Shown: positions 1 through 8,415 of the stretch, one piece after another
How the letters are laid out: each line of letters starts with the position of its first letter
Position numbering within the stretch: the first letter of the stretch is position 1
NCBI GenBank assembly: GCA_020631815.1
Contig: JACKGW010000009.1
Span: 76,965 to 140,964, forward strand
Length of the DNA: 64,000 bases
Origin: Planctomycetota bacterium
GTDB taxonomy: Bacteria; Planctomycetota; PLA2; JAEUHO01
Reading direction: 5' to 3'
The notes under the pieces: model-generated
Seen by the model: the letters and a program-made list of their open reading frames with translations, nothing else
Told to the model about the DNA's origin: nothing
Database searches by the model: none
Position numbers and translations under genes: made by a program

Positions 1-1
1 C

Positions 2-388
2 GACGTCGTCTGCCCCGCTCTTTCGGGCACGCTCATGGCGCAGGCCGCGTCGTACGTGGCGCACGGCCGCGAGCGCGCGGCCGTGATCCGCGATCGCGCG
101 GCGTGGCGCCTGGACCAGGTCGATCGCTGGGTCGAGGCCACCCCGCACATGAGCTGGGTGCGTCCCGACGGCGGCATCAGCGGGTTCGTGCGCGTCGGCG
201 AGGGCCAGGAGACCGACCAGGGCGATCGGCTGGCCGCGCAAGCGGAAGCGCGCCACGGCGTCCTGTTGGTGCCTGGCAGCTACTTCCAGCGCCCGGCGTG
301 GGTACGCATCTCGTACGACCTCGACGAGGAGATCCTCGGGCCGGCCCTGGATGGCGTGGCCCAAGCGGCCCGCGAGCTGTTCGGATGA
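2..388 (+). CDS. PLP-dependent aminotransferase, class I/II, C-terminal fragment
   Basis: The window opens inside this gene: the frame is open from base 2 and ends at TGA 386-388, leaving about 128 residues. The visible part has the layout of the small C-terminal domain of fold-type I aminotransferases: a helix with many charged residues, then a segment with PDGGISGFVRV that resembles the substrate-binding strand of this family, then VLLVPGSYF, and a final WVRISY strand. The PLP-binding lysine lies upstream, outside the window, so substrate cannot be judged. The stop overlaps the ATG of the next gene (ATGA), so the two are probably translated together. Family placement is from motif pattern only. 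Confidence 0.75.
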   Translation, partial: DVVCPALSGTLMAQAASYVAHGRERAAVIRDRAAWRLDQVDRWVEATPHMSWVRPDGGISGFVRVGEGQETDQGDRLAAQAEARHGVLLVPGSYFQRPAWVRISYDLDEEILGPALDGVAQAARELFG

Positions 389-1368
389 GCGGGGCGCTTC
401 GCACCGACGACGACCGCCTGGGCGCGCGCGTCATCGTGGGCGTGCTCTTGCTGGGCGCGGCCCTCTGGATGGCGCGCGTCCACTTCGAGACCATCGAGGG
501 GCCGTACGCGGAGCGGAAGGCCGAGCTGCATGAGCAGATCCTCGCTGGCACTGCGCCGGATCCCTACCAGTACAAGTGCCACCTCATCGAGCGCGTGCTC
601 GAAGAGTCCCGCGTGATCACCGGTGCTCCCCTCGACAGCGTGTTCCGCTGGAACATCCTGCTGGGCCTGCTGGCCCTCGTGCTGGCGCATCACGTGTGGC
701 TTCGCACCTACGTGGGCCCCCGCGACGCGCTGCTGGGCGGGCTCCTCCTCACGGCACTTGCCCACGTGATGTTCCGTTGGCAGTGGCACCATCCCTACGA
801 GCCGTGGGGCCTGGCCGGCGCCTGCCTGCTGCTGCGCGCCCACGAACGCGAGGCCCCGCTCTGGGGCCTCGTCGTGGGCTCGCTGCTCCTGGGCGTCGTC
901 TGGGAGAAGCACGCGGCCTTCGCGGCGCTGGCCGGGCTCTTGCGCTTGGTGCGCGGACGCCCGTTCGTGCGCACCGCGCTCTCGATGCTGCTGGTGCTCG
1001 TCGCCTCGCTCGCCGTCCCGCTCGCCGTCCGCTGGTCGCTCGGCGGCGATCGCTTCCACATCGACGGTGACAGCCCCTGGTGGGACCTCGACATCTGGAA
1101 GACGCTCTGGTTCCAAGCCCCGTGGATCGCGCCGCTGCTCGTGGCCTTGGCTGTCGGCTGGCGGCGGGTGCCCACCTTCGTGCGCATCGGCTGGCTCGTG
1201 CTGCCCCTCGCCGTGGCGGCCTACGTCAGCCAGCACTACATCCTGCACGAGCCGCGCTCGTTCTGGATCGTCGTGCCGTTCGCCACGGCCACCGTGGCGA
1301 CGGCCCTGGCGCCGTGGCCGCGGGCGTCGACCACGATGCCCGCGGGAGGTCAGCGCGAGGCGTCGTAG
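385..1368 (+). CDS. Polytopic membrane protein of unknown function
   Basis: A 327-residue protein starting at the ATG that overlaps the previous stop. It has an N-terminal membrane segment (about residues 15-33), a short extracytoplasmic-looking segment with TIEGPYAERK, and then about seven to eight hydrophobic segments rich in Leu, Ala and Val; the last ones contain QHYILHEPRSFW. This layout recalls polytopic glycosyltransferase or dolichol-mannosyl-type proteins, but no catalytic motif is clear, so no function is assigned. It converges on larC and overlaps the 3' end of that gene by 19 bases. Conserved reading frame, sensible amino-acid composition and the coupled start support it as a real gene. 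Confidence 0.7.
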   Translation: MSGALRTDDDRLGARVIVGVLLLGAALWMARVHFETIEGPYAERKAELHEQILAGTAPDPYQYKCHLIERVLEESRVITGAPLDSVFRWNILLGLLALVLAHHVWLRTYVGPRDALLGGLLLTALAHVMFRWQWHHPYEPWGLAGACLLLRAHEREAPLWGLVVGSLLLGVVWEKHAAFAALAGLLRLVRGRPFVRTALSMLLVLVASLAVPLAVRWSLGGDRFHIDGDSPWWDLDIWKTLWFQAPWIAPLLVALAVGWRRVPTFVRIGWLVLPLAVAAYVSQHYILHEPRSFWIVVPFATATVATALAPWPRASTTMPAGGQREAS

Positions 1369-2666
1369 GCGGCTTGCGCTGCCTGCAGCACGAGGCGCAT
1401 GGCCACGCCGGCCTCTTCGGCCAACCGGCGGCAGTCCTCCAGCTCGGGCATGCCTTCGGGCCCCGGCGTGTCGCTGCGCACCTTGACGCGCACGTCGCCG
1501 TAGGGCGTCGCCACGCGCACGTGATGCCGGGCCAGGATGCGGCGCTCCACGGGAAACGCCCGCACGCCGAGCGAGCCGGTCTCGCGGAGCAAGACGTCTT
1601 CGACGGCGGACCGCGTCGCCGCATCGGCGAGTGCACCCAGGACGAGTCCGGGACGCCCCTTCTTCATGGTCACGGGCGTGGCCCACGCGTCGAGCGCGCC
1701 CGCTTCGCGGACCTGCTCGAGCGCATGCGCAGCGACTGCACCCGCGATGTCGTCCACGTTGGTCTCGATCTGCCAGACGTGTTCGCGTGCCGCGGCCTCG
1801 GGCGCCGTGCCGATCGTGACCCGCACGACGTTCGGCAGACCCTGGCCCGGGTGACGGCCCGCGCCGAGCCCCACGCTCTCCGGCACGAACCCGGCCGGTA
1901 CCTCGTGGGCGGCAGCGAGTGCACGGACGAGCGCGGCGCCCGTCGGCGTGACTTGCTCGAACGTGGCGCTGCTCGGCACGGTGGGCAGTCCCGTCAGCAA
2001 GTGCACGGTGGCAGGCGCCGGGTTGGGCATGAGGCCGTGCGCGCAGCGCACCGTGCCGCGCCCCCACGGCAGCGGCCCCACCACCACGCGCTCGACGCCC
2101 AGGTGCGCCAGGCCGATGCAGGCCCCCGCGATGTCGAGCACGGCGTCGGCCGCCCCCACCTCGTGGAAGGCGACTTCCTCGGGCGTGACGCCGTGGACGC
2201 GCGCCTCGGCCACGGCCAGGGCCTCGAACGCTGCCCACGCCATGTCCAGCGGCGGCGTGTCGAGCGGGCCCAGCCGCTCCAGCAGGCGACGCACGTCGGC
2301 CAGGTGGTGGTGCGGAACGTCGCCGTGCTCGTGCGCGTGGACGTGATGGCGGTCTTCGTGCGGTTCGTCGCCGTGATCGTGCGTGTGCTCGTGGCTGTGC
2401 GCGTGATCGTGGTCGTGCGTGTGTTCCTTGTCGTGCGCATGGGCCGCTGCGCCCACGCGTCGCCCGCCCAGGAGCACGTCCACCTGCACGGCCGACAGCC
2501 CGTTCTTGTCCACGCGCTCGGCGCGCACGGAGAGGCCGTCCACGCCCAGGCGTGTCGCCACGTCCTCCAACACCGCGACCGGCAGCCCAAGATCCACGAG
2601 GGCACCGAGCAGCATGTCGCCGGCAATGCCCGACGGCGCCTCGACGTACGCGACGCGCTGGCCCAT
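1350..2666 (-). CDS. larC: LarC, nickel insertion protein for the nickel-pincer nucleotide cofactor
   Basis: A 438-residue protein matching the LarC (DUF111) family, which inserts nickel into the pyridinium dithiocarboxylate mononucleotide cofactor of lactate racemase-type enzymes. The N-terminus YVEAPSGIAGDMLLGAL and the later VHELGAADA-like segment (FHEVGAADAVLDIAG) are typical. Residues about 75-125 form a His/Asp-rich stretch (HDHDHAHSHEH, HHVHAHEHGD, HHH), a metal-binding insert common in this family. Length is normal. The start ATG at 2666 lies only 5 bases downstream of the lipA stop, so it is probably in the lipA/glycosyltransferase transcript. No larB, larE or larA is present in the window. 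Confidence 0.93.
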   Translation of the reverse strand: MGQRVAYVEAPSGIAGDMLLGALVDLGLPVAVLEDVATRLGVDGLSVRAERVDKNGLSAVQVDVLLGGRRVGAAAHAHDKEHTHDHDHAHSHEHTHDHGDEPHEDRHHVHAHEHGDVPHHHLADVRRLLERLGPLDTPPLDMAWAAFEALAVAEARVHGVTPEEVAFHEVGAADAVLDIAGACIGLAHLGVERVVVGPLPWGRGTVRCAHGLMPNPAPATVHLLTGLPTVPSSATFEQVTPTGAALVRALAAAHEVPAGFVPESVGLGAGRHPGQGLPNVVRVTIGTAPEAAAREHVWQIETNVDDIAGAVAAHALEQVREAGALDAWATPVTMKKGRPGLVLGALADAATRSAVEDVLLRETGSLGVRAFPVERRILARHHVRVATPYGDVRVKVRSDTPGPEGMPELEDCRRLAEEAGVAMRLVLQAAQAAYDASR

Positions 2667-2671
2667 GGGCG

Positions 2672-3637
2672 TCAGACGCTGTCGCTACCGGCGCCCGAGC
2701 GCGCGCCCAACATCTCGTACACGGCCTCCGCGTTGTACGAGGAGCGCACGAACGGACCGCACGCGGCGGCCTTGAAGCCCATGGCCAAGGCGCGATCCCG
2801 CCAACCGTCGAACTCCTCCGGCGGGATGAAGCGCTCGACGGGCAGCTGGGCCAACGTCGGACGCAGGTACTGACCGAGCGTCAGGATGTCCACGCCGTGG
2901 GCGCGCAGGTCGGCAAGGACCTGGCCCAGCTCCTCCTCGCCTTCGCCAAGCCCCAGCATGAGGCCGGACTTGGTGAACTGCTCGGGGTGCCGCTCCTTGA
3001 CGCGGGCCAACAGGTCGAGGCTGCGTTGGTAGCCTGCGCCGGGACGCACGCGCTTGTAGAGGCGCGGCACGGTCTCGAGGTTGTGGTTGAAGATGTCGGG
3101 ACCGGCATCGGCCACGCGATCGGCGCAGTCGGCGTCGCCACGGAAGTCGGGCGTGAGCACCTCGATGACGCTGTCGGGCAGACGCTTGCGCACGGCTTCG
3201 ATGGTGGCGGCGAAGTGACCGCTGCCTTGGTCGGGCAGGTCGTCGCGGTCCACGGACGTGATGACCACGTGGCGCAAGCCCAGCTTGGCCGCCGCCTCGG
3301 CGACGTGCTCGGGCTCACGGGTGTCCAGGGACAAGGGCTTGCCCTTGGGGACCGTGCAGAAGCGGCACGTGCGGGTGCAGATGTCGCCAAGGATCATGAA
3401 GGTGGCCGCCTTGCGCGACCAGCACTCGTTGAGGTTGGGGCAGCGAGCGCTCTGGCAGACCGTGTGCAGGTCGAGCCCCTCGACGAGGGCCTTCACTTCG
3501 CGCACCTGGTCCTGGCGCGGCAGGCGCTTCTTGAGCCAGGGAGCCAGCCGCTCGCGCGGCGCCTCGGGCGACTTCAGCGACGGATCGTGCAGCGGGTGCA
3601 CGGACCCGCCGGCCGGCGTGGGGCGGTCGACGCTCAT
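2672..3637 (-). CDS. lipA: Lipoyl synthase LipA
   Basis: A 321-residue radical-SAM enzyme that inserts two sulfur atoms into octanoyl groups on lipoyl-carrier domains. Both diagnostic clusters are present: the auxiliary cluster C61-x4-C66-x5-C72 and the radical-SAM triad C87-x3-C91-x2-C94, plus the C-terminal RSSY motif (residues 298-301) that ligates the auxiliary cluster. Length and domain order are those of complete LipA. The ATG at 3637 overlaps the stop of the upstream glycosyltransferase gene by 4 bases, and larC follows after 5 bases, so the three look co-transcribed although their functions are not obviously linked. Confidence 0.97.
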   Translation of the reverse strand: MSVDRPTPAGGSVHPLHDPSLKSPEAPRERLAPWLKKRLPRQDQVREVKALVEGLDLHTVCQSARCPNLNECWSRKAATFMILGDICTRTCRFCTVPKGKPLSLDTREPEHVAEAAAKLGLRHVVITSVDRDDLPDQGSGHFAATIEAVRKRLPDSVIEVLTPDFRGDADCADRVADAGPDIFNHNLETVPRLYKRVRPGAGYQRSLDLLARVKERHPEQFTKSGLMLGLGEGEEELGQVLADLRAHGVDILTLGQYLRPTLAQLPVERFIPPEEFDGWRDRALAMGFKAAACGPFVRSSYNAEAVYEMLGARSGAGSDSV

Positions 3638-4854
3638 GGGGCCGATGGTACGCGCCCGACCTCGCCCATGGTCAGGCGGTCGTAGAGGGCTGCCGTCTCG
3701 TCCGCGAGGCGCTCCGGGCCGAAGTGCTCGCGAACGCGTCGCGCTCCGGCCGCACCCATGGCGCGCGCGCGATCCGGGTCCGCCAGCACCTCCTCGAGGG
3801 CGGCCGCCAAGGCCGCAGGCGTAGGCCCGGCCACGACCAGGCCCTGCGCGCCGTCCTCGACGAGGTCCGCGATCCCGCCCACGTCGGGCGCCACGACGGG
3901 GCGCCCGCAGGCCATGGCCTCCAAGAGCGCCAGCGGCGTGCCCTCGCTCGACGAGGACAAGGCGACCACGTCGGCGGCCAGCACGTACGGCTGCGGCCGC
4001 TCCAGGGTGCCCAGGACCTGCACGTGCTCGCGTACGCCGCGCTGTGTCGCAAGCGCCTCGAGCTCCGGCCGCAGCGGACCGTCCCCCACGAGCTGGAGCT
4101 CCGCGTCGCGCGCCCGCGCGCGGAGCAGCGCGAGGGCTTCGATCAAGCGGTCCACGCGCTTCACGGGGACCAAGCGGCCCAGGAACAGGATGCGTGTGCG
4201 ACCTGCAGCGGGCGTGGGGACCGGGCTGGCACGTGCGGCGCTCTCGAACGCGTCGGCATCCAGGGCGGGCGCGATCACCACGATGCGCGAGGCATGGCGC
4301 GGACCCAGCGCGCAGTGCAGGTCGTCGGCCTGTCGCGCCGACAGCGCGACGATCGCGTTGGTGGAGCGCGCAAGCTGGCGCTCCACGCGACGCGCCAGCC
4401 AGCCGCGCCAGCCGGGCGCGCTGAAGTGATGGCCGTGGAAGGTATGCACCGCGGGGATGCCCAAGCGTCGCGCCGCACGCCGGCCCAGCGCACCGGCCTT
4501 GCCTTGGTGCGTGTGCACGACGTCCGGGGCCTCTCGCTCGAGGAGCGCGAGCAGCTCCCGCAGCGCCCGGGCATCGAGCCGCGGCGACAGCCCGCGGCGC
4601 AGCGAGGGCACGCGCACGACGGGAACACCGAGTGCGGCGAGGTCCTCGAACGCATCGCCCTCACCGGGCTCGGGCCACCCCGCCAAGACCGGGCCCGACC
4701 AGCCTCGCGCAGGGAGCCGCGGCGCGAGCGCTTCGATCTGCCGCGACGGACCGCCGCGGTTCAACCGCGTCACGATCCTGACAACCCGCTTGGTGCGTGC
4801 GCCCTCCCGGGTGCGGTCAGGCGGCTCGTCAGATGCTCGGTCCCGCGCCACCAT
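3634..4854 (-). CDS. Glycosyltransferase family 4 (GT-B fold)
   Basis: A 406-residue GT4-type glycosyltransferase. The N-terminal half has RLNRGGPSRQIEAL (GT-B acceptor-domain start) and DVVHTHQGKAGALG with FHGHHFS; the C-terminal half has RILFLGRLVPVKRVDRLIEAL and the EX7E-like donor site SSSEGTPLALLEAMACGRPVV followed by VGGIADLV. It would transfer a sugar from a nucleotide-sugar donor, probably for cell-envelope glycans; substrate is not predictable. An in-frame GTG exists at 4878, but the ATG at 4854 is preceded by GAGGAG and is preferred. It overlaps lipA by 4 bases. Confidence 0.9.
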   Translation of the reverse strand: MVARDRASDEPPDRTREGARTKRVVRIVTRLNRGGPSRQIEALAPRLPARGWSGPVLAGWPEPGEGDAFEDLAALGVPVVRVPSLRRGLSPRLDARALRELLALLEREAPDVVHTHQGKAGALGRRAARRLGIPAVHTFHGHHFSAPGWRGWLARRVERQLARSTNAIVALSARQADDLHCALGPRHASRIVVIAPALDADAFESAARASPVPTPAAGRTRILFLGRLVPVKRVDRLIEALALLRARARDAELQLVGDGPLRPELEALATQRGVREHVQVLGTLERPQPYVLAADVVALSSSSEGTPLALLEAMACGRPVVAPDVGGIADLVEDGAQGLVVAGPTPAALAAALEEVLADPDRARAMGAAGARRVREHFGPERLADETAALYDRLTMGEVGRVPSAP

Positions 4855-5010
4855 CGGCTCCTCAAGTGAACAGACCACGAGTCGTCACCGATGGTGCCGC
4901 GCTACCGTCGCCCTGGCGACCCGATGCGTGGCGCAGGTTCCCCCTTGGCGCTGTCGAACGTGGCTTGGTCACGAACGGCGCATCCCCTGGCGAACGGCTT
5001 GGGCCGTGGT

Positions 5011-6036
5011 TCATGCGGCGAGCGCGCTCTCGAGCGCTGCGAGGGCCGCGTCCACGCCCTCGTCCCCGACGCCGTGGTGCGTGACGAAGCGGATGGTGGC
5101 CGGACCCGTGGCGATGGCGCGCACCTGGTTGCGTTCCAGGGCCGCGACGAGCTCGCTCGCCGGGCGGCCGGCAAACGCCGCGAAGACGATGTTGGTGTCG
5201 GGCGCGCCGAGCGGCAGCGTGACGCCCGATAGGCGCTGCAGCCCCGCGGCCAGGCGCGCGGCGCGCGCGTGGTCATCGCCCAGGCGACCGCGCATCTCGG
5301 CCAGCGCGATGCGCGCGGGCGCGGCCAGCACCCCCACCTGGCGCATCCCGCCGCCGAAAAGCTTGCGGACGTGGCGCGCGCGCTCGACGAGCTCGCGATC
5401 GCCGATCAGCAGCGACCCGACGGGTGCGCAGAGCCCCTTGGAGAGACACACCATGAGGCTGTCCGCCACCGCCCCGTAGGCGGGGAGCGGCGTGCCCGTG
5501 GCGGCCGCGGCGTTCCACAGCCGCGCGCCGTCCAGGTGCAGTGCGGCGTCACGCTCGCGGCAGACGCTGCGCAGCGCCTGCAGATGATCGAGCGGCACGA
5601 CGGCACCGCCGTGGAAGTTGTGCGTGTTCTCCACGATCAACAGACGACACGCGGGGCGATGTCCTGCGGGCGCCGGACGCAGCGCGGCGCGTGCGGCCTC
5701 GACGTCGACGCGGCCGCGCGGGGCGGGCAGGGGACGCGCCTGCAGGCCGCTCAGGGCGGCGAGCGCCCCCATCTCCCAGTCGAAGGAGTGGCTCCCATCA
5801 CCGAGCGCCACTTCCTCGCCGGAGCGCGCGTGCAGCCGCGCCGCGATCTGGTTGCCCATGCTGCCCGAGGGCACGAAGAGCGCGGCCTCGCGCCCGAAGA
5901 GCTGCGCCGCCTCTTCCTGCAGCTTGGCGACGGTCGGATCGACCTCGAGGACGTCGTCCCCGACCTCCGCTTCGGCCATGGCCTGGCGCATGGCGGGCGT
6001 GGGTCGGGTCACCGTATCGCTGCGGAAGTCGTGCAT
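5011..6036 (-). CDS. ltaE: Low-specificity L-threonine aldolase
   Basis: A 341-residue PLP enzyme of the threonine-aldolase family (beta-eliminating lyase fold), cleaving L-threonine or allo-threonine to glycine and acetaldehyde. The N-terminus MHDFRSDTVTRPT is diagnostic; ENTHNFHGGAVVPL and LHLDGARLWNAA with the PLP-lysine segment VCLSKGLCAPVGSLL follow. I chose the ATG at 6036 because the family starts here; an upstream ATG at 6063 would add nine atypical residues. A strong 10-bp hairpin lies just upstream in the leader region. Downstream, 156 bases without another gene separate it from the glycosyltransferase. Confidence 0.92.
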   Translation of the reverse strand: MHDFRSDTVTRPTPAMRQAMAEAEVGDDVLEVDPTVAKLQEEAAQLFGREAALFVPSGSMGNQIAARLHARSGEEVALGDGSHSFDWEMGALAALSGLQARPLPAPRGRVDVEAARAALRPAPAGHRPACRLLIVENTHNFHGGAVVPLDHLQALRSVCRERDAALHLDGARLWNAAAATGTPLPAYGAVADSLMVCLSKGLCAPVGSLLIGDRELVERARHVRKLFGGGMRQVGVLAAPARIALAEMRGRLGDDHARAARLAAGLQRLSGVTLPLGAPDTNIVFAAFAGRPASELVAALERNQVRAIATGPATIRFVTHHGVGDEGVDAALAALESALAA

Positions 6037-6056
6037 GCCACAAGCCTGTCGGAAGC

Positions 6057-6084
6057 GGGGCACCCGTGCAATGGCGGGTGCCCC
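6057..6084 (-). other. Perfect 10-bp hairpin upstream of the threonine aldolase gene
   Basis: GGGGCACCCG at 6057-6066 is exactly complementary to CGGGTGCCCC at 6075-6084 with an 8-base loop. It sits between the stop of the secreted-protein gene and the start of the aldolase gene, both on the minus strand. There is no U-run on either side, so it may be a Rho-assisted terminator or a processing/regulatory hairpin rather than an intrinsic terminator. Confidence 0.45.
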
Positions 6085-6168
6085 GGAAGCCGTGGGCCGC
6101 AGGCCCTGAGCAGGCCGCCCGAACCAGGGGTTCGGACGGCCGTGTCGAACGGGCCCGTCAGGACGCGA

Positions 6169-8310
6169 TCAGCCGTCGATCGAGATGTCGTCCTCGGTAC
6201 CCAGGTCACCGTCCGGACCGGCGCTCACCAGCTGGAAGCGCTTGGCATCGACGTCCACCGGCACGAAGCGGAACGGGTTGCCCCACGGGTCCTCGGGAAG
6301 GACCTTGACGACGTCGGAGCTGACGAGCTCTTCCAGCGTGTCGGGGATGCGGTCGTTCTTGAGCACGAACAGCCGCACCGAACGCGCCAGGTCGCGGGCT
6401 TGGATCTCGGCCATGTCGCGCTGGACGCGCTCCAGGCTCGAGGCCTCGCCCGTGGGCCGCATGACGCGGGTGCTCTCCACATCCTCGAACCGCATCGGCG
6501 CACGTGCGGTGGCGAACCCAGCGACCGCCGCCGCCGTCACGATGACGGCCGCCATCGGGATCGGACCCTGCACGGCGATGCTGATGCCGTCCTTGTTCCA
6601 CGTGGTGTAGATGCCGAGGCTGCGCAAGTAGGGGCGCATCGTGCGCGTGGCCGGCAGCTGCGCGAAGTCCATGGGCGGCATGTCCGGCGGCAGCATGTTG
6701 GGCTTGACCAGCATCTGCAGCAGCGGAGCGCCCGTGTCGTAGAGCAGCGTGAGGATGCCCTGGAGGTCGAGGTAGCCGAGGCTGCCCGCATCGCGGGGAC
6801 GCGCCCCGAGGATCTCCTGGAAGTCCTCCTGGGCGGCGAGGCCACCGTGGGCCGGACCGCCCGCTTCCGCACGAAGGATCACTTCCTTCATGGTGTGCGG
6901 CACGAGCGAGATCGCGAAGGCGTCACCCACGCGGGCCCACGTCGGCATGAGCGGCACCATCTTGCGCGGACGGTTGCCCTGCAGGTCGAGGATGTGCAGC
7001 TGCGTCCCGTGGTAGTCGAGCGTGCGCGAGGTGGCGATGACGTCGCCTTCCTGCGTCATCATCCCCGCCAAGCCCTGGACGAAGCGGTCCATGGTGGCCT
7101 CGAAGGCCGCAGGGTCCTTCGCACCCAGGAAGTACACGTACTCGGGGAACAGCCCGCCCGTCTCCGGGAACGCCGCGTAGGCCGCCATGCTGCCGTCGAG
7201 GCCGCCCAGCAGCTCCTTCTCGATGTCGACGCCGAGCTGGTCGCCGATCCAGGCCAGGCCCTGGTCCATCTCGTCGACGGCCCGCGGGTCGATCGCCTTG
7301 GCGATACCGCGCACCTTCTCGACGAGCTGGTCGTAGGACGCCTTGCCCTCCGCGAAGTAGAACGCGTTGGCAGGCACGTGCTTCAGGAAGCGCGGCTCGT
7401 AGGGCGGCATGTCCATGAGCGTGGCCAGCCCGTGGTCGGCGCCGGTCGTGTCGATGAGCAGCGCGTCGCGGAAGCCATCACCCTGGAAGCTCATGCCGTA
7501 GGCAACACCGCCGACGGTGTCCAGCCCCATGGCGTTGGCCATGGCCATGTCCTGCCCGCGGAGCGGCCCACCCTGGAGCACCTCCATGATGTGCGGCACG
7601 TTGGCGTAGACGAACACGGCGAGGTCATCGCCGCCGGCGCGTGCGCGAAGCGACGTGAAGGACGTGCTGTCGGCGGAAAGCGCCGTGCGCGTCTGGCCCT
7701 CGAGGAGGCCGGCCATCGCGTTCGGGTTGGTGCCGATCACGAACGTGGTGCCGTAGACCGTCGCCGTCAGCGGCGGGCCGCCCTCGAAGCGGATGTCCCA
7801 CCACGAGCGACCACCGCGCTCGACCACCTGGATGTGCTCGCCCTGCGGGTCGAGCTCGTCCTTGGCCGTCTGCAGGAACTTCTGGAAGCTCGCGACGTTC
7901 TTGCCGAAGTCCAGGCTGGCCACCACGGTGGGCTCGCCCGTCTGGGGGTCCATCGACAGGAGCGCGATGGCGATCTGCCCCTGCAGGTTGCCGATCTGCT
8001 CGATCAGCGAGCGGACCGCGGGCGGCATCTGCGCCAGCGGGCCTTGCTCGCCGGTCATCTGCTGGGCCATGCCCATCAAAGGCTGCAGGAAGGCCTTCAT
8101 CTCCGGCTCGGCCATCATCTTGGCGAGCGCCGTCTGCTCGAGACGGGCGGCGGTGCCGGCCACGTCCTCGATGCTGATGAAGGCCAGGGCCTCGGCGTTG
8201 ATGCGGTCCTGGAGCCGCCAGGGGCTCTCGGGCTCGGCGAAGCCCCGCGACATCGTGAAGGCCATGAGGGCGAGCGCCCCCACGGCTAGGGTCTTGATGG
8301 GAAAGCGCAT
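6169..8310 (-). CDS. Large secreted protein with GspG-like C-terminal domain
   Basis: A 713-residue protein. The ATG at 8310 has a strong GAGGAG ribosome site and opens a signal peptide (MRFPIKTLAVGALALMAFT); upstream in-frame codons give an unlikely Arg-rich leader. Residues about 25-520 form a large extracytoplasmic region of unknown family in a style common in planctomycetes (AFISIEDVAGTAARLEQTAL, many DxxG and proline-rich loops). A second hydrophobic segment follows near residue 560. The last about 100 residues look like the soluble part of a type II secretion major pseudopilin (GspG): a helix with VQRDMAEIQARDLARSVR, then DPWGNPFRFVP and SAGPDGDLGTEDDI, the calcium-loop signature. Role unknown; it is not a simple pseudopilin because the helix is not N-terminal. 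Confidence 0.8.
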   Translation of the reverse strand: MRFPIKTLAVGALALMAFTMSRGFAEPESPWRLQDRINAEALAFISIEDVAGTAARLEQTALAKMMAEPEMKAFLQPLMGMAQQMTGEQGPLAQMPPAVRSLIEQIGNLQGQIAIALLSMDPQTGEPTVVASLDFGKNVASFQKFLQTAKDELDPQGEHIQVVERGGRSWWDIRFEGGPPLTATVYGTTFVIGTNPNAMAGLLEGQTRTALSADSTSFTSLRARAGGDDLAVFVYANVPHIMEVLQGGPLRGQDMAMANAMGLDTVGGVAYGMSFQGDGFRDALLIDTTGADHGLATLMDMPPYEPRFLKHVPANAFYFAEGKASYDQLVEKVRGIAKAIDPRAVDEMDQGLAWIGDQLGVDIEKELLGGLDGSMAAYAAFPETGGLFPEYVYFLGAKDPAAFEATMDRFVQGLAGMMTQEGDVIATSRTLDYHGTQLHILDLQGNRPRKMVPLMPTWARVGDAFAISLVPHTMKEVILRAEAGGPAHGGLAAQEDFQEILGARPRDAGSLGYLDLQGILTLLYDTGAPLLQMLVKPNMLPPDMPPMDFAQLPATRTMRPYLRSLGIYTTWNKDGISIAVQGPIPMAAVIVTAAAVAGFATARAPMRFEDVESTRVMRPTGEASSLERVQRDMAEIQARDLARSVRLFVLKNDRIPDTLEELVSSDVVKVLPEDPWGNPFRFVPVDVDAKRFQLVSAGPDGDLGTEDDISIDG

Positions 8311-8415
8311 GGCTCGTCCTCCTCTTCTGCCTGCCTGGCGACGGGCGCGATCGGTCATGATCGCCCGGCTACCAGGGGAGGGCAGGAAAGGCCGGAGCGC
8401 TCCGTGTGGAGGGCG

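Noticed and set aside
5269..8289. Open frame of over 1000 codons on the plus strand opposite the threonine aldolase and secreted-protein genes
   Set aside because: Its product is His/Arg/Gly-rich without any domain, and it is the antisense shadow of well-supported minus-strand genes in GC-rich DNA.
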